A program made the position numbers and the translations under genes. The notes under the pieces were generated by a model. The model did not search any database, was not told where the DNA came from, and saw nothing but the letters and a program-made list of their open reading frames with translations. This document shows positions 1 through 6,675 of a DNA stretch of 7,665 nt, piece by piece (position 1 is the first letter of the stretch; every line of letters begins with the position of its first letter). Source of the stretch: DASVXQ01 sp046727955 (GTDB lineage Bacteria > Actinomycetota > CALGFH01); contig JBKPDO010000192.1 of the NCBI GenBank assembly GCA_046727955.1, positions 1-7,665 on the forward strand, read 5' to 3'.

Positions 1-2
1 GC

Positions 3-119
3 TGGCTGGGCCGGTTTCGTCGGCTCAGCAAGGACTACGAGTTCCTGCCGGCGACCTCGGAGGCGGTGATCTACCTGGCCATGGTCCAGATCCTGACGCG
101 CCGCCTCGCTGAGAGCTAA
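3..119 (+). CDS. IS5-family transposase, C-terminal fragment
   Basis: This is the C-terminal tail of a DDE transposase that would cut and rejoin the ends of its own insertion sequence. The visible 38 residues start WLGRFRRLSKDYEFLP and continue through a segment reading SEAVIYLAM to a TAA stop. This is the characteristic tail of IS5-family transposases, where it follows the catalytic glutamate region. The catalytic aspartates and glutamate lie upstream, outside the window, so activity cannot be judged. The stop codon sits immediately before the terminal inverted repeat, as expected for the downstream end of the element. Reading is on the plus strand, pointing into the truncated FlhA-like gene. 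Confidence 0.8.
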   Translation, partial: WLGRFRRLSKDYEFLPATSEAVIYLAMVQILTRRLAES

Positions 120-120
120 T

Positions 121-138
121 GCCTTTTCAGACACCCTC
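121..138. repeat. Terminal inverted repeat of the IS5-like element (right copy)
   Basis: The stretch GCCTTTTCAGACACCCTC directly follows the transposase stop and directly precedes foreign coding sequence. In reverse complement it starts GAGGGTGTCTGAAAAG, as IS5-type ends often do. The matching left copy is not in the window, so this rests on position and resemblance only. Confidence 0.6.
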
Positions 139-1365
139 TACCGCGAGGCATTCGACGAGCTAGAGCTGGTCACGGGCGACGCCCCCCAGTGGCGGAGCCA
201 GACCCCCGACTACGACGGGCCGACGCTCTGGACAAAGTTCGTTGCCGAGCTCCTGGCCGAGAAGGCCATCCCTGACCTGGAGGCGTACCGCGCGCTCAGG
301 ACCTGGCTGGAGCGCCGCCAGCGAGGCAATCTCGGCCCGGACACTGAGCCGGCGCGCCGCGACGCCGGCGGCGCCCTGCTCCGCCTGGCCAGGGCGCGGC
401 GGGACGGGACGGGGGGGCCGGGTTGGTCGCTGCGGGACCGGCTCTGGGACGCGCGCGAGACGCTTCCGGTGGTATCCCCGATCATGCTGCACGGCGACTC
501 GGCGCTCTTCCCTGGTCCCGACACGTCCCCGATGAGGAAGTTGACCGCCGCCTACACGAAGCTGACCGCCGAGATCGAGGCGCAGATCGGCATCCGGCTC
601 CCACTGGTGTTGATCCGTGCCAGCGATGAGAGCCAGCACAAGGGACGCCGCCACGTCGTGAAGCTCCACGAGATCCCGCTGTGGTCCGGGATCGCTTCTC
701 GGAACCACACGGAGCAGCGCATCGTGTCCGAGGGGATCGGTCCCGTCGTGCGGCAGTACCTCGACACCTACCTGGGCTTCGCCGAGGTGGACGAACTCCT
801 GGACCGGCTGGCGACGGTCTCGCCCTCCAGCGAGGCGGGGCGCATCGCCGCGGGTCTGCTGTCGTCAGGGGCCCGCCACCTACGCCTGGTGCAGATACTC
901 CAACGGTTGGTGCGAGAGTCCGTCCCGGTGACCGAGCTCGAAGCCATCCTGCAGGCCTTCGAGTGGGCAGCCTCCCAGGGGGAGGTCGACGAGGTGGTGG
1001 ACAGGATGCGCAAGGCGCTGGTGGAGCGGCTCCCGCGGACCGCTCCGGGCATCGGCCTCGGTCCCGCCTGGGAGGCCAGGATTGAGGGATGGGTGCAGCG
1101 TGGGGACGGGAAGCGGTTCCTGGCCATCCCCGTCGGCAAAGCCCACCTCCGTCAGCGCCTGGTCGACCTGATCGCCGCGCACACCAGGGCCGCTCCGGAA
1201 GCGGTCATCGTGGTCCGCGACGACCTGCGCCGGTTCGTCCGCCGGCTGGTGGCGCCGCAGTTCCCCTTCCTCCCCGTGCTCGCCCAGGGCGAGTGGGCCG
1301 GGTCCCCCGGAGAACTCCAGCCGCTGGAAGCGGCACCGCAGCCAGAGCCAGAGAGGGTCGGGTGA
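139..1365 (+). CDS. FlhA C-terminal-domain-like (FHIPEP-type) soluble protein, 5'-truncated by the IS5-like element
   Basis: The reading frame is open from the IS junction to the TGA at 1363-1365 (408 residues), with no ATG, GTG or TTG codon before GTG 469, so the original start was lost when the IS5-like element inserted. GTG 469 would give a 298-residue protein but has no convincing ribosome site. Numbered from 469, residues about 25-75 resemble the first FlhA cytoplasmic subdomain (EAQIGIRLP, then a beta-strand run). Residues 90-165 match the FlhA pattern of helix, then DELLDRL, then LVQILQRLVRESVPVTELEAIL, which corresponds to the family's 'vLqnLLrE.VpIrDlrtILE' signature. Residues 173-190 fit the 'vR.aL.R.I' helix. 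Residues 244-276 (VIVVRDDLRRFVRRL, then LPVL) fit the last subdomain. FlhA-C normally binds export chaperones and substrates at the export gate. No transmembrane segment is seen in what remains. The 110 residues before GTG 469 match nothing I recognise. It overlaps the next gene by TGATG, implying co-translation. Confidence 0.7.
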   Translation, partial: YREAFDELELVTGDAPQWRSQTPDYDGPTLWTKFVAELLAEKAIPDLEAYRALRTWLERRQRGNLGPDTEPARRDAGGALLRLARARRDGTGGPGWSLRDRLWDARETLPVVSPIMLHGDSALFPGPDTSPMRKLTAAYTKLTAEIEAQIGIRLPLVLIRASDESQHKGRRHVVKLHEIPLWSGIASRNHTEQRIVSEGIGPVVRQYLDTYLGFAEVDELLDRLATVSPSSEAGRIAAGLLSSGARHLRLVQILQRLVRESVPVTELEAILQAFEWAASQGEVDEVVDRMRKALVERLPRTAPGIGLGPAWEARIEGWVQRGDGKRFLAIPVGKAHLRQRLVDLIAAHTRAAPEAVIVVRDDLRRFVRRLVAPQFPFLPVLAQGEWAGSPGELQPLEAAPQPEPERVG

Positions 1366-3083
1366 TGGACGTCTCGAGCATGGCCGTGCTCCTCCTGGTC
1401 CCTATCACGGTCGAGGCCCCCCCGCCGCTGGCGGCCGCAGCGAACCGCCCGTCCGGCGTGCTGGCCGCCGTCGAGGCCGAGTTCCAGGAGCGGCTGCAAC
1501 GGCTGGGCCTGGCCGCCACGCCCGAGCTGCGCGTGCACCAGGGGGAGACGAGCCGGGCGGTCAGGGTGCGCGTGCACGGACAGCTGCAGCCGTTCGCGCC
1601 GGAGCTCATGACGCGCGTGTGGCTGGTGGTCGCCCCGGAGGACCGCGCCGGCGTGCCGCAGCGGCAGGCGCAGCCATCACCGGACGGCTTCCCCGACGGC
1701 TGGTTCAGGAGCTTCGTCGGGAACCTCACGGCTGCCGCCGCGGACGATGACTGGGAGCTGGCCCTGCGGTTCGCCGGCCAGCTGGCGGTGGAGGTCGCCT
1801 TCGAACGTCCCGAGTGCCTGCTCGGATCGGTCCAGCGCGAGGAGGGGTCACCGCCAGAGAGCCTCGCCGAGGCGCTGGAGGAGTTGCTGGCCTTCGGACT
1901 GCTGCCCAGCGCCTCAGCCGTGGCGCAGGCACTGGCCGACGGCGAACGCCTCGGTGCACCGGTGCGGGACACCGTCGAGGCGTTCGCCGCCCGGCGGCCG
2001 GATCATGTCGAGATCCTGGTCTCCGCCACCCAGTTCCACGACATCGTCCACGGCGACGTGGAGGAGCCAAACCTTCCCTTGTACTCGGAGCTCGTCGCCG
2101 AGGACGTGCGCACCGCCTTCAGGCGGATGGAGCGCAAGCTCTTCGAGGACCTCGGCGTTCGCCTCCCCGAGCTCGTCCTGCGACGCGAGGACGGCCTGCG
2201 GGCGGGCGTGCTCAGGCTCACCGTGAACAACCTGGTGACCCCTCCGGTGCCGTTCTCGGAGCTGGCGCGCGGCGTCGGCGCCGAGCTGCGCCGGCAAGCC
2301 GGCCGGCTGCTCGGCATCGAGGATGTGGAGTGGGCGTTGGCCCGTCTGGAGGAGGTCTTCCCCAAGCTCGTCTCCGCCACCCTGGAGCGGGTGGCCCTCG
2401 GGGACCTGACACGGGTCCTGCGCGCCCTTCTTGAGGAGCAGGTGTCAATCCGCGACCTGCGAGCGCTTCTCGAGCGGCTGGTACAGTACGACACCATCCC
2501 CGTGGACGCCTGCCGGCATATCGTGCTCGACGACCGTCTTCCCGTCCCCCGCGAGCCGTCCCCGCGACCTGGCCCGCTGTGGAGCCGGTACCTGGCCTTC
2601 GTGCGGAGCGGAAGCGGCCTGCGCAACCGCCTGACCCATGAGCATCGGCATGGAGACCGCGTGGCCAAGCAGGTGTCCGTCATCCGCCTGACCGAGCAGC
2701 TCGAGCAGCGCGTCCAAGCGGAGTTCGCCGCGGACAGCGGTCGCTCCGATGCGGTGAGTACGTCGGAGGAGACACGCGCGGCCGTTCTGGCCGAGGTCTG
2801 GCGCGCGTGCTCCCGCCTTCACGACAACAACGCCCGCTTCGTCCTGCTGGTGCGAGATCCGCTGACCCGCCGGGTCGTCCGGGACCAGATCGCCGACGAG
2901 CTCCCCGGCCTTCCTGTCATAACAGCGGCAGAGCTGCGTCCGGACGTCAAGATCGTGCCGGCCGGCGCCCATCCGTCGGCTGAGGACGCTCCCAAGCCGC
3001 AAGACCGGCAGACTGGCCGTCCCGGCCAGGGGAGGGTGCACGTTCCGAGGGTCCCACACAACCTAGCACGACGCGGTGGCTAG
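1365..3083 (+). CDS. FlhA C-terminal-domain-like (FHIPEP-type) soluble protein, full length
   Basis: This encodes 572 residues. The ATG at 1365 overlaps the upstream TGA (TGATG), and a purine-rich GAGAGGG lies about eight bases before it, which supports this start; GTG 1362 is an in-frame alternative. Residues about 245-532 follow the FlhA cytoplasmic domain closely. RRMERKLFEDLGVRLPEL is the first subdomain. GVGAELRRQAGRLLGIEDVE leads into VFPKLVSATLERVALGDL, then TRVLRALLEEQVSIRDLRALLE, the family's most recognisable motif. YLAFVRSGSGLRNRLT corresponds to the 'vR.aLgr.It' helix. FVLLVRDPLTRRVVRDQI with LPGLPVITAAEL and a final VKIVPAG strand forms the last subdomain. FlhA itself has eight membrane helices ahead of this domain. 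Here there are none, only a short apolar stretch at residues 6-16 that reads like a beta strand. Residues 30-230 may hold a second, degenerate copy of the same fold. The last 38 residues are proline- and arginine-rich and probably disordered. Function is unknown; a scaffold or substrate-binding role is inferred from the family. Confidence 0.75.
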   Translation: MDVSSMAVLLLVPITVEAPPPLAAAANRPSGVLAAVEAEFQERLQRLGLAATPELRVHQGETSRAVRVRVHGQLQPFAPELMTRVWLVVAPEDRAGVPQRQAQPSPDGFPDGWFRSFVGNLTAAAADDDWELALRFAGQLAVEVAFERPECLLGSVQREEGSPPESLAEALEELLAFGLLPSASAVAQALADGERLGAPVRDTVEAFAARRPDHVEILVSATQFHDIVHGDVEEPNLPLYSELVAEDVRTAFRRMERKLFEDLGVRLPELVLRREDGLRAGVLRLTVNNLVTPPVPFSELARGVGAELRRQAGRLLGIEDVEWALARLEEVFPKLVSATLERVALGDLTRVLRALLEEQVSIRDLRALLERLVQYDTIPVDACRHIVLDDRLPVPREPSPRPGPLWSRYLAFVRSGSGLRNRLTHEHRHGDRVAKQVSVIRLTEQLEQRVQAEFAADSGRSDAVSTSEETRAAVLAEVWRACSRLHDNNARFVLLVRDPLTRRVVRDQIADELPGLPVITAAELRPDVKIVPAGAHPSAEDAPKPQDRQTGRPGQGRVHVPRVPHNLARRGG

Positions 3084-3395
3084 CCCGCGGCCTTACACAG
3101 ACCAATGCAGCTTGTAGGGTGCGCAAGGCATTCATGCAGCCTGGCGTGGTCAACCCGCGGACTGCGGTCAAGCGCTACGCAGCAGGAACAAGATCAAGGA
3201 GCCGACCAGTACAAGGATGAGGTCATAACCGCTCAAGGCTGCCGTAGCTTCACCTCAGCGCGGACGCGGTTGTTGAAATATACGCTCTATTGACGGAATA
3301 TGCACGAAAAGGCATCTTGCTTGATTGCGCGTGAAGCAGGAGAGTTGCGGTTGCTTCGGGAATGAACCAGGTTCGAGTTGTTGGGGGCTGGTCCG
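3084..3395. other. Intergenic spacer between the FlhA-like pair and the lipase-like gene
   Basis: These 312 bases have no coding frame I can support. Base composition shifts: the part around 3270-3330 is clearly richer in A and T than the flanking genes, which is typical of a promoter region. The motif ATGCAGC occurs twice (near 3104 and 3134) and CCCGCGG twice (3084-3090 and 3154-3160), but too short to mean much. No convincing hairpin followed by a T-run closes the upstream gene. The spacer suggests that the lipase-like gene may be transcribed independently of the FlhA-like pair. Confidence 0.5.
3273..3301 (+). promoter_or_regulatory. Weak candidate promoter for the lipase-like gene
   Basis: TTGAAA at 3273-3278 is followed after 17 bases by GAATAT at 3296-3301, inside the only AT-rich patch of the spacer and about 95 bases before the lipase-like start. 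The -35-like hexamer is good and the -10-like hexamer is poor. A shifted alternative, TTGACG at 3290-3295, has an even weaker partner. The placement is suggestive only. Confidence 0.2.
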
Positions 3396-4910
3396 ATGGA
3401 GAAGCTGCCGATCGTCTATGTCCGTGGGTTCGCGGGCGACACCTCCGGCATCAACAAGGTCGTCGCGGACCCGTTCTACGGCTTCAACGAGGGCTCCACC
3501 CACGTCCGGGTAGGCGGCGACGGGGAGCCCACCTTCTACCAGTTCGAGAGCCCGCTGCTGCGCCTGCACCTGGACGAAGGCTACGAGATCCTGGTCGATG
3601 GCGGCCAGATGGCCTACCTGGACAGCCACGAGAAGGTCGCGCCGAACAGCATCTGGATCCACCGCTTCTACGACGTGTCCGCCAGCACCTGGGGTGACAA
3701 GCCGCAGGACTACAGCCTCGAACGGGCCGCGGAGGACCTGCTCGGGCTGATCGAGACGCTGCAGGCCAAGACCGGTGCGCCGCGCGTCAACCTCGTCGCG
3801 CATTCCATGGGCGGGCTCATCTGCCGCTGCCTCATCCAGAAAATCATCCCGGACCAACGACTGGGTCGCAGGGCAGTCGACTTCGTCGACAAGTTCTTCA
3901 CCTATGCCACCCCGCACGGCGGCATCGTCTTCGACGTCGGGTTCGGTCTCCTCGAGCGCCTGCGCGACACCTTCGGCGTCCAGGGTGCGGACATCTTTGG
4001 GCCCAGGCGGATGTACCAGTACCTGACCCCCGCCGCGCAGCATGATGGGAACGGGCCACCCGACGGCTGGAAGGCCGAGGAGATGCCCGACGGAGCAAAC
4101 GACTTCCCCAAGGACCGCATCTTCTGCCTCATCGGCACCAACCCCGAGAACTACGACGTGGCCATGGGACTGTCGTCAGCGATCGTCGGCGCCAAGAGCG
4201 ACGGCCTGGTGCAGATCGAGAAGGCGTATGTCCCTGGAGCGCGGCACGCCTTCGTGCACCGCAGCCACAGCGGACCCTATGGGGTGGTCAACTCCGAGGA
4301 GGGCTACCAGAACCTGCGGCGCTTCCTCTTCGGGGACCTCCAGGTCCAGGCTGACCTCGTCGGGCACCGCCAGCCCATCGACACCGCCCGGGATGGTCTG
4401 GTGTGGCAGGCGGAGCTACGGCTGTCCATTCGCGGCGTCTCGATCGTCATACACGAGCAGACCGCCGACCACTGGTGCCCCATTCAGCTGTCGATCCCGC
4501 GGACCGAGGACACCCCGGACACGCCGATGCCGCTGGTGACGACGTTTCTGTCCACCGCGCTGCGGCCGACCGACGCCGCCAGCATGCGCTATGCCCTGCA
4601 TCTGAAGATCCTGTCGCTGGAGCAGCGGCACGGCATCTTCCATTTCGGTCACCATCTCGAACGCGTGGCCGATTTCGACGACGTCCTCATCGTGGACGTC
4701 GGACACCGCGACGGCGCCCTGGTGGCGTGGGCGACATGGAATTCCCAGATCCCAGGGGCGATCCGCGACTATGTGCCCTCCGGGGACCCACTGGGTGACG
4801 AGGACCCCGAGGTGGGAACCTGGGTGGCGCGTGTGGCCCTGCCGTCGACCGCCGAGCCGATCCTCGGCAAGAACGCCAGGATCCAGCTCACCGTCACGCC
4901 ACGGACGTGA
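3396..4910 (+). CDS. Alpha/beta-hydrolase, lipase/esterase-like, with C-terminal beta-rich domain
   Basis: This encodes 504 residues from ATG 3396, with GGGGG about eight bases upstream; TTG 3378 is an in-frame but less likely start. The N-terminal half is a lipase-like alpha/beta hydrolase. A first strand (PIVYVRGF) carries the oxyanion-loop glycine region. A nucleophile elbow VNLVAHSMGGL gives Ser137 in AHSMGG, followed by the ATPHGG turn at 171-176. An acid-residue loop KSDGLVQIE gives Asp269, and HRSHSGPYGVV gives a likely catalytic His291. The family hydrolyses carboxyl esters, often lipid acyl chains; the actual substrate cannot be told. Residues about 317-504 form a separate domain with alternating beta strands and no catalytic motif I recognise, perhaps for binding. 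There is no signal peptide or membrane helix, so the protein is probably cytosolic or exported by a non-Sec route. The gene is intact, unlike most neighbours. Its TGA overlaps a GTG that starts the reading frame split by the ISL3 element. Confidence 0.8.
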   Translation: MEKLPIVYVRGFAGDTSGINKVVADPFYGFNEGSTHVRVGGDGEPTFYQFESPLLRLHLDEGYEILVDGGQMAYLDSHEKVAPNSIWIHRFYDVSASTWGDKPQDYSLERAAEDLLGLIETLQAKTGAPRVNLVAHSMGGLICRCLIQKIIPDQRLGRRAVDFVDKFFTYATPHGGIVFDVGFGLLERLRDTFGVQGADIFGPRRMYQYLTPAAQHDGNGPPDGWKAEEMPDGANDFPKDRIFCLIGTNPENYDVAMGLSSAIVGAKSDGLVQIEKAYVPGARHAFVHRSHSGPYGVVNSEEGYQNLRRFLFGDLQVQADLVGHRQPIDTARDGLVWQAELRLSIRGVSIVIHEQTADHWCPIQLSIPRTEDTPDTPMPLVTTFLSTALRPTDAASMRYALHLKILSLEQRHGIFHFGHHLERVADFDDVLIVDVGHRDGALVAWATWNSQIPGAIRDYVPSGDPLGDEDPEVGTWVARVALPSTAEPILGKNARIQLTVTPRT

Positions 4911-4941
4911 CAGGCTTGAGCCAGTTCCTTCGCTGCGCCGC

Positions 4942-4949
4942 AATCCTTC
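4942..4949. repeat. Target-site duplication of the ISL3 element, left copy
   Basis: AATCCTTC immediately outside the left inverted repeat is repeated exactly at 6273-6280 outside the right one. Eight bases is the usual duplication length for the ISL3 family. Confidence 0.93.
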
Positions 4950-4973
4950 GGCTCTTCGCTAGTTCGTGTGGGT
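4950..4973. repeat. ISL3 terminal inverted repeat, left
   Basis: It begins GGCTCTTCGCT and ends CGTGTGGGT, matching the right end at 20 of 24 positions. The transposase stop codon (4959-4961 on the minus strand) lies inside it. Confidence 0.9.
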
Positions 4974-6187
4974 GGGTGAGAAGTCAAGTCGGCCAGCAAT
5001 CAGGTAGATCATGGCGATCAGGTTCCGCTTGTTGCGGTAGCCGCGGGCGCGGCGCTTGCTGGCCTGCACCAGCGAGTTGATCCCTTCCAGGACGCCGTTG
5101 TTGATCTTGGTCCAGTGCCAGCGCAGCACCCCCTCCCAGTGGTCACCGATCATGCCGGCGAACGTCTTGATCGGCTCCAGGCGGCTGCGGATCGCACCCT
5201 CATACCAGCGCTCCAGGTAGTCCTCGGCCAACTCGCGGGGCTGCTCGAAGAACGCATCGAACGCCAGCCGCCACCGTAGGCCCGCGCGGTCGCAAGCCCC
5301 ACCGACGCCGGGGTGAGCAAGGCGAGCCCGGCGGCCTGCTTGTCGGTCAGGTTCGCGGGCCGCTTCAACCAGACGTACCGGGTCCCCTTGAGCTCGGGGC
5401 GCTGCTTGGCCTCGGCCCGACGCACCTCGTCGACCGCCTTGGTGGCATGGCTTACCAGGTGATAGCGGTCCCAGGTCAGATACGCCTTCGGCAGGCTGGC
5501 CCGCACGCCCCGCTCGAACGCCGGGCTCATGTCGGCCGACACATCACGGACCTGGACCGGGTCCCCGCCATGGGCCACGAGGTCGGTGGCGAACCGCGCC
5601 ACGGTGCTGTGATCGCGGCCCTCGGTCGCAAACAGCACCCTGGGCTTGGGCGTGTCCAAGTCAACAAACAGGCTCACATAGTCCTGGCCGCGCCGGGCCG
5701 AGGTCTCATCGACCCCGACCCTGCGCACCTCGGCCATCGACACCCTGGCCCTGGCCTGCTCAACATGGTGGTGCAGCAGGCGCCACAGCCGGGTGTCGTG
5801 CTCACCGACCAGCTCGGCGACGGCCCTGACCGGCATCTCGGCGAGCATCGCCATCAGCAGGGCCTCAAACAGCAGCGTGAAGCCGCTTTCGGGCCGCGCC
5901 CAAGCAAGCCTGACCTGGCGCACCCCGTGGGTCGGGCAGCTGACCCTGGGCACCCGGGCGTGCAGGTAGGCTTGGTGCTGGAAGAAGTCCAGGTGCCGCC
6001 AGGTCTTGTCGCTGCTGTCATGCACCGCACAGGCAGCGGCATCACCCTCGGGGCAGGCAAAGCGCGACCCCTTGGGGAAGTCCAGGTACAGGTCCAGGCG
6101 CTTGCGATCGGCGCTGAACTCGGCGCCCACCACCCGCCAAGGCTCGGGCATGCCAAGAGCAGCCTGGAACAGGTCAATCTCCGCCAT
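4959..6187 (-). pseudogene. ISL3-family transposase, disrupted by one frameshift
   Basis: This is the DDE transposase of the 1323-bp element. It starts at ATG 6187 (minus strand), preceded by a strong ribosome site GGGGAGGA at 6194-6201. The N-terminal part has cysteine/histidine pairs (near residues 45-56 and 84-87), the zinc-ribbon-like region of this family. Catalytic residues are visible: Asp160 in RRVGVDETS and Asp219 in VSADMSPAF. The glutamate lies in NNGVLEGINSLVQ, within the downstream frame. WDRYHLVSH (residues 239-247) is another family motif. After Tyr304 (codon at 5276-5278) one base is missing: the frame must shift near 5271-5276 to continue as RLAFDAFFEQPRELAEDYLERW and reach the stop at 4959. 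The restored product would be about 409 residues, normal for ISL3. Programmed frameshifting is not usual in this family and no slippery run is obvious, so inactivation or a sequencing error is likelier. Confidence 0.88.
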
Positions 6188-6248
6188 CGCCAGTCCTCCC
6201 CAACGGTCAAGGGAAGGACCCTCACCCTACCGGCTCCAGGCCACCACT

Positions 6249-6272
6249 ACCCACACGATTCAGCGAGGAGCC
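6249..6272. repeat. ISL3 terminal inverted repeat, right
   Basis: On the minus strand it begins GGCTCCTCGCT and ends CGTGTGGGT. It pairs with the left repeat and lies about 60 bases upstream of the transposase start. Confidence 0.9.
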
Positions 6273-6280
6273 AATCCTTC
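6273..6280. repeat. Target-site duplication of the ISL3 element, right copy
   Basis: AATCCTTC, identical to 4942-4949, directly outside the right inverted repeat. Confidence 0.93.
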
Positions 6281-6489
6281 CTGTGGTGCAGCCGGCATCC
6301 CGGAGGTGCCTGATAACCACCATTGCGCATGGGGTCGCCCCTCGGCCCCCGTTCAGCGCATTCCCTTTGCTGGCGGACAAGCGCACGGCCTTCGACCGGG
6401 ACGCGTTCACCCCGGCCCAACGCCTGTCCACCGTTCGGCAGGTGGCCACGTTGCTCGAGGGAATCTACGTGCATCTTCGGCAGAAATAG

Positions 6490-6675
6490 GCGATGTGCGC
6501 CCCGAAGGTGGTCAGGACGGGTCTGAAGCAGGTGCTCGCGCTCGCAGTCACATCGCGGCCGTTGCTGAGACGCGAGGAGGGGTGAATGCCGCGTCCAGCG
6601 ACCAACGTCATGGCTCTCGCCGTGCATACGCAGCCATTATTTCGCCCGTGGAGGGGCAGGTAGAAGAGAGTTCAG
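6490..6675. other. Non-coding or decayed stretch before the acidic-protein gene
   Basis: These 186 bases follow the nonsense codon of the S41-like remnant. The frame of the remnant continues to a TGA at 6583-6585, but the translation shows no further family resemblance. No convincing promoter or hairpin is visible. It is probably what remains after deletion of most of the peptidase-like gene. Confidence 0.4.

Larger units (their letters stand above)
1..138 (+). mobile_element. Right end of an IS5-family insertion sequence (partial)
   Basis: The window opens inside an insertion sequence. It contains the last 38 codons of an IS5-type DDE transposase, followed within two bases by a likely terminal inverted repeat (GCCTTTTCAGACACCCTC), whose reverse complement begins GAGGGTGTCTGAAAAG, a form typical of IS5-family ends. 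Beyond it lies unrelated coding sequence (the FlhA-like gene at 139), so this is the junction where the element cut that gene. The bases just outside the end are TA, which could be the target dinucleotide. The other end is outside the window, so neither target duplication nor element length can be verified. The exact boundary is uncertain by two or three bases. Confidence 0.75.
4950..6272 (-). mobile_element. Complete ISL3-family insertion sequence, 1323 bp
   Basis: The element is delimited by inverted repeats and a perfect 8-bp direct duplication. The left end reads GGCTCTTCGCTAGTTCGTGT and the right end in reverse complement reads GGCTCCTCGCTGAATCGTGT; 20 of the first 24 positions agree. 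It carries one transposase gene on the minus strand and no passenger gene. Length, end sequence and duplication size all fit ISL3. An intact duplication means it has not been rearranged since insertion, so the insertion is comparatively recent, although its transposase is now frameshifted. It sits between the lipase-like gene and the remnant of the next gene. Confidence 0.93.
4907..6489 (+). pseudogene. S41-peptidase-like N-terminal remnant, split by the ISL3 element and ended by a nonsense codon
   Basis: Removing 4950-6272 and one copy of the target duplication joins 4907-4949 to 6281-6489 in one open frame of 84 codons. It starts at GTG 4907, which overlaps the lipase-like stop (GTGA), and ends at TAG 6487-6489. 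The segment FDRDAFTPAQRLSTVRQVAT continuing into LLEGIYVHLRQK resembles, from memory, the opening of a group of S41-like peptidases in which this helix is followed by 'KRAMxAVDP'. Here AM.A does follow, but only after the TAG, so a sense codon seems to have mutated. After 6501 the resemblance is lost and no protease core is present. The product is almost certainly non-functional. The family assignment is tentative because only about 35 residues carry signal; that a coding frame was interrupted is better supported. Confidence 0.4.

Noticed and set aside
1089..1364. N-terminal extension of the second FlhA-like gene from ATG/GTG codons before 1365
   Set aside because: The extension is antisense-like, Pro/Arg-rich, and overlaps conserved motifs of the first FlhA-like gene; ATG 1365 at the TGATG overlap is the better start.
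1205..1972. Minus-strand open frame of 255 codons opposite the FlhA-like genes
   Set aside because: Arg/Ser/Ala-rich translation with no motifs, typical of an antisense frame in GC-rich DNA; the plus strand carries clear family motifs.
139..3083. Interpretation as a normal flagellar or type III export operon
   Set aside because: No membrane domain in the full-length gene and no flagellar, injectisome or export-ATPase gene in the window.
3084..3160. Short repeats (ATGCAGC, CCCGCGG) as attachment sites or operators
   Set aside because: Seven-base repeats in GC-rich DNA are expected by chance and are not linked to an integrase or regulator.
3255..4043. Minus-strand open frame of 262 codons opposite the lipase-like gene
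   Set aside because: It is the antisense of a gene with a complete lipase triad and has no ribosome site or recognisable domain.
5447..6313. Plus-strand open frame of 288 codons across the ISL3 element
   Set aside because: Antisense shadow of the transposase, which has catalytic motifs, inverted repeats and a strong ribosome site on the minus strand.
6247..6627. Minus-strand open frame of 126 codons right of the ISL3 element
   Set aside because: It runs across the inverted repeat and target duplication, so it cannot be an ancestral gene; the translation shows no motif.
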